Made by a program: the position numbers and the translations under genes. Below, piece after piece: positions 22,435-33,347 of a DNA stretch of 64,000 nucleotides; position 1 is the stretch's first letter; each line of letters starts with the position of its first letter. The notes below the pieces were generated by a model. The model did no database searches. It worked only from the letters and a program-made list of their open reading frames with translations, and had not been told where the DNA came from. The DNA is from Phlyctochytrium arcticum (Eukaryota > Chytridiomycota > Chytridiomycetes > Chytridiales > Chytridiaceae), in assembly GCA_025602905.1 (NCBI GenBank), contig JAHLKI010000024.1, positions 124,001-188,000 on the forward strand, read 5' to 3'.

Positions 22435-23039
22435 ATGCCGGTACCGCTCTTTCAATCGTCCCAAGTCTTCTTACGGCAAGCAGCATTAGGGCTTTGGAAT
22501 CTGTCTAGTAAGTACACACAACCATGAGATACGTGTCCGAAATCGACTACATAGCCAGTACCGGCCTGCTTGTACAGAGTGTGAGACCAAATCTCAGTAG
22601 CCGTTACAAATTCAAGGATGCAACTGAAGTCATCATCAAAAGTTTGAAGGACGAAGGCGCCATCTCGGCGGCCCAGGCCAAGTCCACAATGTTGATTGAT
22701 GCGATTGCCCCAAAGATCGGGAGGGCATATTCAGCGGCCAAAGGAAACATGATGAAGCGTGTGGACGGCAAATTCTCATGTGCTTCACTTGACAAATTTG
22801 TCGATTCGGTTTTCAATGGGCGTGGGAAGAGAATACAGGATGCGCATCGGCGCAGGGCCGCGCTCATTCGACACTATCGCCCCCTGATGGATAAAGGCCG
22901 AGGCGGAGAGGATCCTAAAGCGCACATCAAAGACGTTAAACCCGGCGGGTACGCCCAGCAATCAAGCTGGCGAAGACGATGGCGAGGACGGCCACACTCT
23001 TTGGAAGTTCTTGACAAGCTCTCTGCAAAAGCTGGATGA
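22435..23039 (+). CDS. small basic protein with a mitochondrial-type N-terminus, unrecognised
   Basis: Exon 1 (22435-22507) ends at a strong GTAAGTAC donor; exon 2 (22555-23039) follows ACATAG. Together 558 nt encode 185 residues in frame. The N-terminus MPVPLFQSSQVFLRQAALGL lacks acidic residues and looks like a mitochondrial presequence. The middle is an alanine-rich helical part (GAISAAQAKSTMLIDAIAPK). The end is strongly basic (SWRRRWRGRPHSLEVLDKL). Not assigned to a family. Starting instead at the ATG at 22524 would lose the presequence and ignore the good splice donor. Confidence 0.55.
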
Positions 23040-23789
23040 GTCGGCGGATTGAGGTCGGAGTGCCTACAACTACCATCATCTTGTGCAAAGGCCGATTTCA
23101 TTCATGATGCCGGCTTGCCCTCCCAACACTACATTTCTCAAGTTGGGATTCCCAGTATTCAAACGTATGCTGGTCAAGACTGGGTTTTTTATTCCACCCA
23201 AACCAGCCCGCCAGCAAGGTTCAGTTTTATTATGATTCCGCACATCCATCCCGGCTATGATAAATATGGGCAACCAATCGGTCCAGCTACGTGGCTGTTC
23301 CTGCTTTTTTATGCACTCATTTTCATTGGCATAAATTCCATCGTGTTTACTCGATTATGCCTAACATATATACCCACTGATATAACATCGTGTACATACG
23401 AACCATGTAATCGTGTGAACTCGACGTGCCCCCAAAATCGTTGCCAACAACGTTGTCCAAATATGGGGGTGCATCTGTGGACTTTGCTAGTAGTTGGTCC
23501 GCTGTTGCACGTCTAAGATGTATTCAAAAGTATTATGGGCGCGTGCTGGAAAAGTTGTTCTCGAGCTTGCACTCCCGAACGTAAACTTACATATATGCCG
23601 TAGCTTAGGAAAGACACGCCACAAGCATCTTGACAACATTGGATGGGTGGACACAAATAAATATGATAATGTACATACAAGTATGAAGCAGAGGGTTGCC
23701 CTGGGGTGAACAAATCATGTGAAGGAGGGCTAGTGATGTGAAGGGAGATATCTCTCTGATACTGCGGCGGTATAGAGGTAGATCGGGGG
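23040..23789. other. intergenic, convergent 3' ends
   Basis: About 750 bp between the small basic-protein gene and the 3' end of the ankyrin/PP1-targeting gene. No coding, RNA or repeat signal that could be defended. Confidence 0.35.
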
Positions 23790-26700
23790 TCATATTGGCT
23801 GCCGCTGCCGCACCGCTTCTAGCGCACGAATTCGCTCTTGAACACTGCCTTTCCGGACAGCCAGTCCGCCTTCTGGTGTTGGGGGAGCGATTGGCTTCCC
23901 TTGCGCGGCGATGTTGCGAGTAACATGAGCGATTGGTGGTCGCGAGATGCGCGACGATGCGGAAATATTGGTGTTAGAACCACTAGTAGCAGGTGAAGAT
24001 CGATTGGAGGGGTTACCACGCGAGCCTGTCGAACTTCCCCCGTAAAAGTAATTCCGGCCACCGGTTGGGGGAGCCGGTGTACGCGCAATTTCTCGTCCCT
24101 GACTAGAGGCTGCCGCTGACGCGACCGCCGAGCTAGTCAACCGAGCACTTCCTTGTCGACGCATACTCTGAGTACCCTGTCTGACGAGATTGGCCATCAT
24201 GTGCGCTGGATTGGCCGTTGTCGAGGGAGGGGTGGGTGACAGGCGATTCAAAGCCGAAGTGATGGACGACGTCGACGAACTTGAAGCTTGACCGGAAGAA
24301 CCCTGACCCGATGAAAACAACGGCCTTAGTTTCACCGGGGAGGTACTCTCGCCGCTTGCATGGCCACCGGGGCTAATCATGCGCCCAACATCTCCCATTC
24401 TCCGCGCGTTGCTGGACAGCTCATCCGTGGAAACCGCAAGCGCTGATGGTGACCGTCCTGCACCATGTGTATAGTCCACGCTGGCACCCCGGCTTCTGCT
24501 TCTTCCAGAAAGGTTATCCGCCGATTCTGTCCCATGATGACTGTCCAGCAAGAAACCCAAGTCGATATGAGTCGATTCAGAACGTGCGACAGAAGGGCGG
24601 CGGCTACGCTGAATGCGAGAGCGGGTTGCATTACTTGTCCCGCAGCCAATGTTGATGCTGCTACCGCTCATACTGGAGTTGTTGCTATGAGTTTCATCTA
24701 CAAAATGACGAGGAATGGATAAGGATGGGGTCGTTTCAGAGATTTCGACGGTTAGGATTGACCCTGGTGGACGCTCAGGCATTGGTATCGAGGTTCCATC
24801 TAAGGATGATGGCTGCAAAGGGGACGGATCTATAATAGGTTTGTTGGAAGCGGTCAGGGAATCGTAATTGGGCGGACCGGAGTTGGAATGTTCCGTGGGA
24901 GTTTTATGGACCGAGTTTGGAGATAATGAGGAGACCAGGCCGGCCGCTACCGCAAGAGTTCTGGTGGGCGAGAGTACGGAACCCGAACGAGTGAGCGACG
25001 TTGGGGGCGCACTTATTGTAGTTGCAGTCGTTTGGATGTTTTCAAGTCTGACTGCCCTTGGGGTAACAGGCGGGGATGTAAATGGTTCGGAGTCTCGTCG
25101 CTGCTGTTTTGATGGGGTTACAGATGCAGTTGTTGTGGTATTCGAATCACTGACTAATGTGCCCGCTGCATCCGGAGGTATTATGTCTTCAGCCGCACCA
25201 TTTCTCGCGACAAACGGTGATACCGATTCCTTGGGTTCCTGCGACTCCGTTATTGCGGAAACCTTGCTCAAAATAGCTTCTGTTGACGGCGACAGGGCTA
25301 CTTCCATGAACGTCTTGCTTCCGCGGGGCGAAATTGGTACCGGCAGCATTGACGCTTTAGCAGCAGGTGCCGCTTCTTCTTTACGACATGGCTCTTCGGT
25401 CGGCAATGTTGACTTTTCTGGCTCTGGTGCATTTTTATCGCTGACGCTCTCCGATATATTAGAATCAACCTCGGGTAAGCCTGTTTGCGGGGTACTGCTT
25501 TTTGTGTTGAGGGCCGATTGTGCTACATTTGATGGCGTTTGTATTTTGAGAGGCATCACTGGAAGACTTTCTTTCGCGGATAAGTCTTTGGAAAGGGGTT
25601 GCTCAGGTGCCGTCGTCATCGTAGTGTTTGCGGGGACGGTCGGTATAGCTGTTATTGATTCGGCCGTGACTTCCGGCGCACTCGATGTGGTCTCGACTAT
25701 TCCTCGCGCAGGCTCTGCTTCCTTCACCCCGATTGATTCTGGTAAAGATTTCCGTAATTTCACCAATTCTGCGCCGCTACTTTGTGCTTTGTGCATTCGC
25801 TGAAGAACTTCCGGGATCGATCGGCCCGCCGTACTCTCCCATGCATCTCCAATGGAACCCTTAACGGGCAACTCCACATCGGTCTTTGTTATTGGTTGCG
25901 CGACACTCAATGCTTGTTTTGGTACTGGTGTCATCTCATCTTCAGAAGAAGCATTCTCCTCTTCCATTGAATCTGTTTCCTCACTACCGTCATATTCGGA
26001 GGGTATTGCTTGAGGCGGATAGCGCATCTTCAGATCCGCAACAATCTTCAGGATGCTATCTGCCTTCTCTTCAAGTGCGATTTGCTCAGGAGTCTCACCA
26101 TCTCCATTCATTGGTACGAGATTAATAGGTCCGTCCGGGGGAGAAAATACCCATTCGTCTCCCTCGGATCCCTTGTCCCCGGTTGGTTGTTTGCCGCCAT
26201 TTTCGCTATGTCCTTGACACCGGCCAAGAAGTCGCACGATTTCGATATGCCCTTCAGCACAAGCACAGTGAAGAGGTGTCCAGCCCTCCGCATCCCGCGT
26301 GTTCACCCAGGAATTCGTTTCTGACAGCAACATCTCGACCACATCGACATGTCCATGAGTACACGCTTGATGAAGTGCAGTCAGTCCTTTCTGGGGGGTT
26401 ACAATCTCATTCACATTCAGGGCAGGCTTCTCTGCGTTCAGCTCTACACCTCTAGCAATAAAACTCCTGATGGTAGCCAGATAATTTGGATCAGCGGCTC
26501 CGGCGTGTTGACATAGATGCAATACGAGCGTTGCGGGATCAAATGAGACTCTTTTCCGCTTGGCTCGACTCCCCGAGTCCAAGTCTGATTTGGACTTGGA
26601 TATACTGGATTTGCGAGGTTTTCGTGACCGCGGACTCATTGGGGCCATGAGGTCGCTGGAGCTAAGGTTGGGAAGGGTTTGACTAATCCGCCGATCTCCG

Positions 26701-27937
26701 GCCATGCCACGGGACGCTTCCAGTAGTTGGTTTCCGGAACGCAGAGAGGCACTACCGATTTGGGGTTTGGAAGCGGAATCAATTTTTGGGCTGTTGGGCG
26801 ATGGTGCTCCTGCAGTCGCAGGACTGCTGCTTGATGGGTCTGTTTCGGAGAGCTCGTCCAGTATTTGCATTCCTTCATCCACTGATAGACATTTTCCATG
26901 CATTCCAGGACGCATTTCCTCTTGTAGCTCCAGAAGAAGAGGCATGCTACTTTGGCGTTCCAATGATATACGTTTTGACGCGCGCCCCAAGCTATCCCCA
27001 GATGATGAGTTAAATAGTCCATCGTCCTGATTTATAGCTCTTCGGAGCGCGGGATCTAGACAGTGCCAGTCAGTATTTTCACTCTGATGTGTATAAGCCT
27101 TCTTGGTGGCTCACCCTCGACAACGTTTCCAAATATCTCTCTTGTCACGTCATCATCCGCACAGTCCACAGGCATGTAGTTACGCTCATTCTTCTTGCGA
27201 CTTGCCGCTCCAAGCTCCAGCAAACGCTTTACCAAGTCACTCATCCCTTGGAATGATGCCAGATGCAGGACGGTGTTACCATTGCCCCACACCCGACCCA
27301 TGAACTCGTATAGAACCTTTCGTGACTCGATTTCCTCCGTTGTGCGTGCAACAAATTCAAGAATATCCAAAGCAATGTCTTCCTCGTTGAGAACGCACGC
27401 GATTTGAATGGCATTCAAATGGGTGAGACTAATTGTGGGATTCATTGGTACACTGGGTAGCAGACGTGACTCGCGCCGCACATACCTCGGCCCCAACAAC
27501 TCTGCCGCATCTGGCAGAACTTCCTCGTCTAACTGGTATATACCGTCCATATTGGGATATGAAGTGGTAAGCAATATCTGCAGGACGTCCGTTGAGGAGG
27601 GATAGTTTGCCAGCAACTCCAATAAGGAATCCCGATCTCCATCATTGATTGCAGTGAATATGATTCGCTTTATTTCCCCTTCCCGTTCCGCAGCTGGTAT
27701 TCCTATGCACTCAAAGACTTTAGTATTCTGTTGCTACATCGTGGCCTATAACCACGCTGATGTCTCACCATGGAAAGATCCTGATCGAACGGATATGGAC
27801 TCGTTGCTTCCATCCCGACTGTGTGTTCCATAGGGTGATCCCATGCGCTCTTGCAGAGGTGAAGAGGGTATCGGTGACAAAGAAGTCGAGGAAGTCGAAA
27901 TATTCAGACTGGGCGCTGATACTGAAAGCAAGCTCAT
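23790..27937 (-). CDS. MYPT-like ankyrin-repeat protein, probable PP1 targeting subunit
   Basis: Exons 27769-27937, 27115-27717 and 23790-27055 sum to 4038 nt (1345 residues). A first ankyrin-type block lies in exon 2 (ECIGIPAAE..; HLASFQGMSDLVKRLLELGA). In exon 3, about residue 427, KRKRVSF sits just before a second ankyrin block (GLTALHQACTHGHVDVVEML; EGWTPLHCACAEGHIEIVRL). An RVxF PP1-docking motif directly N-terminal to ankyrin repeats, followed by GLTALHQAC, is the arrangement of the myosin-phosphatase targeting subunit MYPT1. The remaining ~800 residues are Ser/Thr/Pro-rich and disordered, ending in a short predicted helix (VQERIRALEAVRQRQ). The PP1 role is inferred from motif and layout. 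Confidence 0.75.
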
Positions 27938-28585
27938 GGTTATCGGTTGGAGGCCGAAACCCGCGAGTTAAGCCGGCAAGACAACGTTGATTCAGGATAG
28001 CCACGCGTAAGTTCGGTCTCTCCGCAATAGGTGCCTTTGATCGTTGGTTGGGAAAGAAAATAGCTGCCAAAGTTATCAGATATTGCTCTCCAGCCTCTCC
28101 CATCCAAGAGTATCTCTCACGCGGACGAAGCCCTCCGTCCACCAGCGTGATTGAAATTTAGATTATGCGGACCAAGACTTTCTGGAGATCTTGACTGATT
28201 AGTATTACTTGAAATGATGACGAGGAATTAAGGTATCGACATATAAAGTACTAGCCCCGCTGGTGGGTTTGCCTGGAAAATGCAAAGTCCAAATCCTCTG
28301 CGGAAACGCGTTAGGTAAGCAGCTGAGGCAAGCGCGTCGATCTTTGGACCGGCAATCCCCTACATCCCATCGCACATTTCGCAAAGCAAACTATGAGCTC
28401 GTTGCTCTAGCTGAAGCAAGTGGGAAATAGAAAGGCCCGCTTTGATCATGCATGTATGCACTCCGCGTGGCGAGTGTGTCTTTCAAGGTATAGGTAGTAA
28501 CTGGGGAATCTAAAGGTAACCCAAACGATTCTAATCAGTAGGGTCCGAGACACCTTTGGAAAGTGTCTTCTTGATACAATTAAAT
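27938..28585. promoter_or_regulatory. upstream region of the MYPT-like gene
   Basis: About 650 bp. A 125-codon minus-strand frame that overlaps the first exon in another phase has no family features. No other signal seen. Confidence 0.35.
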
Positions 28586-29215
28586 TTTGCCAGTTTCGCA
28601 ATTGAGACACCCCCTACAAAACTCAAAAACTCTGCCACGCAAACAAAAAGTCTCCAGACAATCAGAACACCCAAAGATTGGAAATTTCATAGAGGATGGC
28701 ATCCAAACGAAAGCAAAAGAAGATCAAACGAAAACAAAGGAAGACCAAGCGAAAGCAGAAGGAGAAAAGCTGTTCTATCTTGCACCCCTCCACCAACACA
28801 GTACGCGCCATATCGAGTCCGGTCACGTCCGGGAATGATCATGCAAAATCGGCCGAGAGAAAACCTTTGATGACTGGTTGGACCGCAGCATAGCCGACTT
28901 CGAGAATGAAGTGACCGCCCTGATCGAAGAGTCGAATACGAAGTTCGCTCATTGGGATATAGTGTTGGATACCACAGAGGTGCGAACCTTACTGAGAGCC
29001 ACAGCCAGGAGAAACAAAAAGAAATGGGCATCGAACTCATCGCTTTGGAAGAAAGCACCACGAGATTGGAGCTTCAAGTTGACGAGCTGATGAGAGGCCC
29101 ACTGGGACGCACGGGACGACGCCTAATAAGTCTGGATGACAACCCTTCGAATATAGACATTCCAGCATGTGTGAGAGCGGAAGAATATATTGAGGAGCGT
29201 TTCTTCTTGTCCTGA
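28586..29215 (+). CDS. possible small coiled-coil protein gene, unrecognised
   Basis: Pieces of coding-like sequence occur in three frames: a Lys/Glu-rich repeat (KAKEDQTKTKEDQAKAEGEK, 28.7 kb), a helical block (FDDWLDRSIADFENEVTALI, 28.88 kb) and a second helical block (EMGIELIALEESTTRLELQV then LISLDDNPSNIDIPA) ending at TGA 29213-29215. A GTACGC donor near 28801 and a CCGAG acceptor near 28857 would join the first two in frame; a weak junction near 28970 is needed for the third. Gene structure is uncertain and no family was recognised. It may be decaying. Confidence 0.35.
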
Positions 29216-29968
29216 AGCAACTGGCACATGTCTGTTATAGAAATGTGTCAGGATGCATTTTAATTGTCGCTCCGTTTTTACGTTCTGAAGTTTCTGGATG
29301 TGGGCAGGGAGAAAATGCTGATTGCTCTTTGTCTCCAGGACCTCAGAGTGCATGTGGTCCTGTGGATAGCATTATATTTGGGACTTTCGAAGAACATCAC
29401 TCCGGAGGCGAAGTGGTGTTCTGGGTACGATGGGGACTTGTGCAGAAAATCTCCCCTCAGGTCCCTCTGCTCCTGAAGAGCTGGAGAATTGGCCCGTTCG
29501 TATTGGTGGAGACGGCAGATGCCCCTCCCACAGGACCCCTTTGAGCGCGAGTCGTCCTGTGGGTGGGGCTAATACTTGGGATTTTCCTCCTTTGTGTAAA
29601 AATGCACACTCTGACTTCTGGTATCCTGAGGATGCGAGGATAGTTGAAATTGTGAAAGAGAAACCTGGATGGCCTTGGTGCTATCGGAGGCGTTAGGCAG
29701 CTACTGTAGCTAATAAGCGGTGGTATGATAGGTTGTGCCCGCCTATTGCGAGCGAAATATGCATCGTTAGCTGGGCAAGACAATTCAGATCTGATCATGT
29801 TTTTTTGCCATGCTTCCAACCTCTTATATTAATTTTAAAAAAAAAATGAAATATTTACAGCTTACCCATATGATCTCCTCCTACAGTAGTGTGTCCGAGA
29901 ATGAATAGCAACGTCAGCGGGCGTACATTTAATACTCACCAAAATAGCTAGTATGACGGAGAAGAAGT
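29216..29968. other. intergenic with a 16-bp inverted repeat
   Basis: About 750 bp. An 88-codon + strand frame (29430-29696, ending GWPWCYRRR) has no recognised family. A hairpin-forming inverted repeat lies at 29521-29536 and 29554-29569 (GTCCTGTGGGTGGGGC and its complement, one mismatch, 17-nt spacer). Confidence 0.4.
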
Positions 29969-31283
29969 TTATTCTTCTTTGTGGTTGACCCAATCCCTGA
30001 CCGAGGGTCTGTCCCGATTCTCTTCGGAGGCTACCCGCTTCAACCTTTGAAGAGATCTGCCAACTTTGGCTTGCTCTTCCGTTTCAGCTTTTAGGTAAAA
30101 AAGAAGATCAAGCACCTCGTGATACTCATGTACGTGATGCCATGATGCAGGCAATCGGGCCGACTTGCACTCCATCGCAAGGAAATGGTTGGCCCCCACC
30201 AGAGTAACGGCGATGAGTGTCATCCGGTCCCCTGGTGAAAGAACAATCAGAGAGGGTAAATGAGTGGGCATCGATTGAGTCTTACCGATGACGTGTAACG
30301 CGAAGGATTTCAATTCTTTGGCATTTTCGGCCGGGGAATCAAGATACTGAGCCAAACGATATTTGGCGCCATCAATTGCCTCGTGGATTATCTTCGTTCC
30401 GTCTTCGGTGGCATGCGCAAAATCTTTTGCGTTACGTGCCCCGGTCCCACCACTTGACTCGACAAAAATAATCTCACTCTCGTCGAATCGTGCATAGCCA
30501 ATCATGTCGACATTAAAAGTTGACGGCCGCGACAACTTGGTGCCGGACGCTTGCCGCTGCAGATCTTTGGTTGATTGTGACTGCTTTTCTATCCATTCGA
30601 AACGCACTGTTCCGAAGGTTTGCTCAAAATGGTTGAGCAACGGGCCAAAGCGCGTCACAAGGTACTTGCGTTCTGCGCATTGTGGCAGGGGATTGAAGCG
30701 AATGGCGCTCCAAAAGTCGAACAGCACTGCTTTAGCAAAATGAACATTTTTGTCATTGCTGTTGGCGGGGTCGGGGAAGAAGATCGCGGCGGTACTCTCC
30801 ACATCTTCGTCGGCAAGATCAATCAATAGCTGACCAACACTGGCTGGTACAAAGTTCTTGCCAATGATGGCGTGCATAGTATCAGTGTTGATGTCAGGCG
30901 TTCTATCTGATAAAGTCGCCTTGGTCACAATTTCCAACTCCGCATTGAGACTGCAATAAAGGAAACTCAGTAATGCAACAAGGTAGGACACAAACAGCGT
31001 TCTGACGGGGTACCTGAATTTGTTGTTCGCAACAACTTGCGACTTGTTCGGCGTGCGAACAACGGAGGTGGGCATCACTTTAACCTTTTTCGCCCTTTTT
31101 GATGGTTTTGGAGTCGAGGGGGCGTTTCCATAGACCTCGTTAATGCCTCGGGTGAGGGCATTCTTGAGAAGGCCTGGCGTGGATAGAAGCTGTAAGCCTT
31201 CGGTCGACAAATCCTCGGTGGCATGGGAAAGCTTTTGTTGGCGAGAGACATTCTGATATGCTACTGTAAAAATCTCCAGCGCC
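29969..31283 (-). CDS. uncharacterised fungal protein with PD-(D/E)xK nuclease-like core
   Basis: Minus-strand gene ending at TAA 29969. Two in-frame introns are visible inside the long frame: GTACCCCGTCAG..TTATTGCAG near 30.95-31.0 kb and GTAAGACTC..TTTCACCAG near 30.23-30.29 kb. The protein has a basic nuclear-type segment (KPSKRAKKVKV), then NVDMIGYARFDESEIIFVES, a GGTGARNAKDFAHATEDGTK block, and a C-terminal part of the form RMTLIAVTLVGANHFLAME..PASWHHVHEYHEVLDLLFYL. This layout recalls an expanded, poorly named family of early-diverging fungi with a restriction-endonuclease-like core (Crinkler-type effector and mobile-element relatives). Catalytic competence is doubtful: the expected E-x-K reads E-S-S. 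The 5' exon upstream of a CTCTAG acceptor near 31284 was not resolved. Confidence 0.5.
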
Positions 31284-31382
31284 TAGAGACGAAACAAAAA
31301 AAGAAAACACCACCAGAGTATCAGAACAGAACCTTCGTTTCGTTTCACACATAAACCAATAGTCTGATACGCCCTGTAGCAG

Positions 31383-31704
31383 TAGCGGCCGTGGATCCCC
31401 CAGCAGCCATCTCAGTTTGACAGTTCTTTCGGCACGCCCGCTTCTTTTGCGGCCTGTGCACTACTGCCCCCCCAAACTGCTAGCCCTGCCCACAAGTGGA
31501 TGCCCCACCTATGTTACAGTTGGCATATCAGACTTGCAAAGCATCGCGGCCATGGATCCCCCAGCAGCCATCTCAGTTTGACAGTTCCATCGGCACGCCG
31601 GGCATCTCTTTCAGCCTGTGCACTACTGAGCCCTCCCAAACTGCTAGCTCCGCCCACAGATGGATCCCCCACCTGTGTTTTGCAAGTTTGGATCAAAACT
31701 ACCG
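31383..31704. repeat. 161-bp tandem duplication
   Basis: Two adjacent copies, starting GCGGCC[G/A]TGGATCCC at about 31386 and 31547, share CCCAGCAGCCATCTCAGTTT, GTGCACTACTG and CCCAAACTGCTAGC in the same order, with scattered differences. The second copy overlaps the 3' end of the minus-strand open frame at 31699-32298. It separates that frame from the nuclease-like gene. Confidence 0.9.
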
Positions 31705-32298
31705 GAGAACAATACTTTCCTCTTTGCCGTAAATAACCTTTTTACAACGATCTGCCACTTGGAGCCAAGAATCTCGTTCTACTATGGTCTCGCGCAAGTT
31801 TTCAACTTGCTCCTCGATCTTGGCCACCCAACGGTCCCACCAGCGGGTTAAAGAAGACTCTGCAAAGCATGTTTGGTGTTGGTACAGATGTTGGAGCCAG
31901 AGATGAGGATCGGCAAACTCTGAACGGCAGGGGTCACCCTCCGAGAAGAATTGCTCGCTGATTGAAGCCCAACTCTCCATTTTTGCGGAGGGATGTTTGC
32001 GCAGATGTGATGCTGACGCGATGGAGAGATGTCTCAGAGATGTCCGAGAACCACGCAGATCAGGGAATAATGGCAGACGCGTTTTTTGGGTGCGCTGTGG
32101 ATTGAATGTGGTTCGATGCGCTGCGCAGCAGTCCACGATTCGAGCCACCAAGCTGGCCACCAAGGACTCACTCCGACTCAGAGAATCGACGGAGCAAACA
32201 TCTCGTGCATAGAATTGCGATCTCCCCCTCCGCACAAAGCTGTCAGACCGGCATCGGGGCCGGATGACGGAGCTGCGGTTGTTCACCCGAAGAGCCAT
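31699..32298 (-). CDS. hypothetical protein, 199 residues
   Basis: Single uninterrupted frame from ATG at 32298 to the stop at 31699. The N-terminal half is basic (RSSVIRPRCRSDSFVRRGRS). The C-terminal half is aromatic and helical (FADPHLWLQHLYQHQ; RWWDRWVAKIEEQVENLRET), which is more protein-like than chance. No family recognised. A later in-frame Met (MESWASISEQF, about 31978) could be the true start. It may be linked to the neighbouring nuclease-like gene, but no splice joining them was found. Confidence 0.35.
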   Translation of the reverse strand: MALRVNNRSSVIRPRCRSDSFVRRGRSQFYARDVCSVDSLSRSESLVASLVARIVDCCAAHRTTFNPQRTQKTRLPLFPDLRGSRTSLRHLSIASASHLRKHPSAKMESWASISEQFFSEGDPCRSEFADPHLWLQHLYQHQTCFAESSLTRWWDRWVAKIEEQVENLRETIVERDSWLQVADRCKKVIYGKEESIVLR

Positions 32299-32627
32299 TG
32301 CCGCTTTGGCCGACAATCAATCGCAACAAACCACCATCAAAAATTGACAGATATCCATCTCCGGATCGTCTTGGTGACCGCCTTCCCTCCAACAGACCTC
32401 AAAGTCTTGGGCATTTCCGGCCCAGCAGCGAGATTGTTGGCGACAGGGTAGTATGCTCTGAACGCGGCGGCACACGAAGCGGATATTGGATCACTGGCCC
32501 AAAGCGTCTGCTCACTTGCGGCCGACAAGACGGCAGCATGGTTGGAAATTTTTCAGTTCGCGTATGGCCAGGATGCTGAAAGTCTCATCTTTGGAGAATA
32601 GTTTCTATCCACACGATCAAAAGATGC
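32299..32627. other. intergenic, no supported feature
   Basis: About 330 bp between the hypothetical frame and the copia fragment. Short frames on both strands show no family. Possibly degenerate retroelement sequence. Confidence 0.3.
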
Positions 32628-32840
32628 AAATCACGGATCGTGGCAAGAGGATTTAGCCAAAGACCGGGAATTGACTTTGACCAAAGGCGTGCACCGGTCG
32701 TGAGGTTCAAATCAATGAGAGTAATGCTTGCAGTGGCGGCATACTTGGATCTAGAAATTCACCAAATGGACGTAGTGACAGCGTTTTTGAACAGTGATCT
32801 GGATACCGACATCTACATGACTATTATCATCGATGGAGTG
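32628..32840 (+). pseudogene. Ty1/copia reverse transcriptase fragment
   Basis: About 65 codons match the start of the copia-type reverse transcriptase domain: VARGFSQRPGIDFD, APVVRFKSMRVMLAVAAYLD, then LEIHQMDVVTAFLNSDLD and IYM. The conserved D-E-T-F before APVV is altered to QRR. The catalytic YVDD part, integrase, RNase H and LTRs are missing, so it is a dead scrap. The frame then drifts into unrelated sequence. Confidence 0.9.
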
Positions 32841-32908
32841 TTGCGATATATGTTCGGCTTAACAACATTTGCCAAACACGCGAGGAATTTGAATGTGGTT
32901 TCGGGGAG

Positions 32909-33217
32909 GTGAAGACCGGCCACGTGGCCGAAAACCTCTTCCTATGTAATGAAGATCTGGTGCGGGTCGTGCGCTTCGCGAAGGAGGCTTTGGACTTGAT
33001 GTACAAACGGCATGTCTTTCTAAAGGCTGTACCTATCTTCCGTTGCGTTGGACCCAGGATGTGGTTGTATATCCTAATCCACTTCAGCGATGGGATTTAT
33101 GTGGCCAGTGATGAAGACGTTGAGATGGAGGAACCAAGTGATGAAGACGTTGAGATGGAGGGACCAAGTGATGAAGACGTTGACATGGAGGAATTAACAA
33201 GTGCATTTACGGCCTGA
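32909..33217 (+). CDS. short open frame with acidic repeat tail, doubtful gene
   Basis: A frame of about 100 codons downstream of the copia scrap, possibly preceded in frame by NICQTREEFECGFGEVKTGH. It ends in three copies of SDEDV[ED]MEE/G-type decapeptides encoded by a 30-bp minisatellite (about 33110-33196). No family recognised. It could be degenerate retroelement sequence or a lineage-specific small gene. Confidence 0.3.
   Translation: MKTGHVAENLFLCNEDLVRVVRFAKEALDLMYKRHVFLKAVPIFRCVGPRMWLYILIHFSDGIYVASDEDVEMEEPSDEDVEMEGPSDEDVDMEELTSAFTA
33110..33196 (+). repeat. 30-bp minisatellite, three copies
   Basis: Unit AGTGATGAAGACGTTGAGAT followed by GGAGGAACCA, repeated three times with a few substitutions, the last copy ending before GAATTAACA. 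It keeps one reading frame (Ser-Asp-Glu-Asp-Val-Glu/Asp-Met-Glu-Glu). Confidence 0.85.
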
Positions 33218-33347
33218 AGCAATCTTCAAGATTGTGGAACTTTTGTAGAAGTTATTTGACCTGACTAGTTCGTGAATCTATTGACAAGAATATAATATGT
33301 CTCTGAACATCATATAGACAAAAGTAGTAGCAGATATTGAAATGTTT

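Noticed and set aside
24868..25803. 311-codon + strand open frame
   Set aside because: It is antisense to the low-complexity Ser/Thr/Pro-rich tail of the MYPT-like gene, where long mirror frames arise from codon bias; no domain features.
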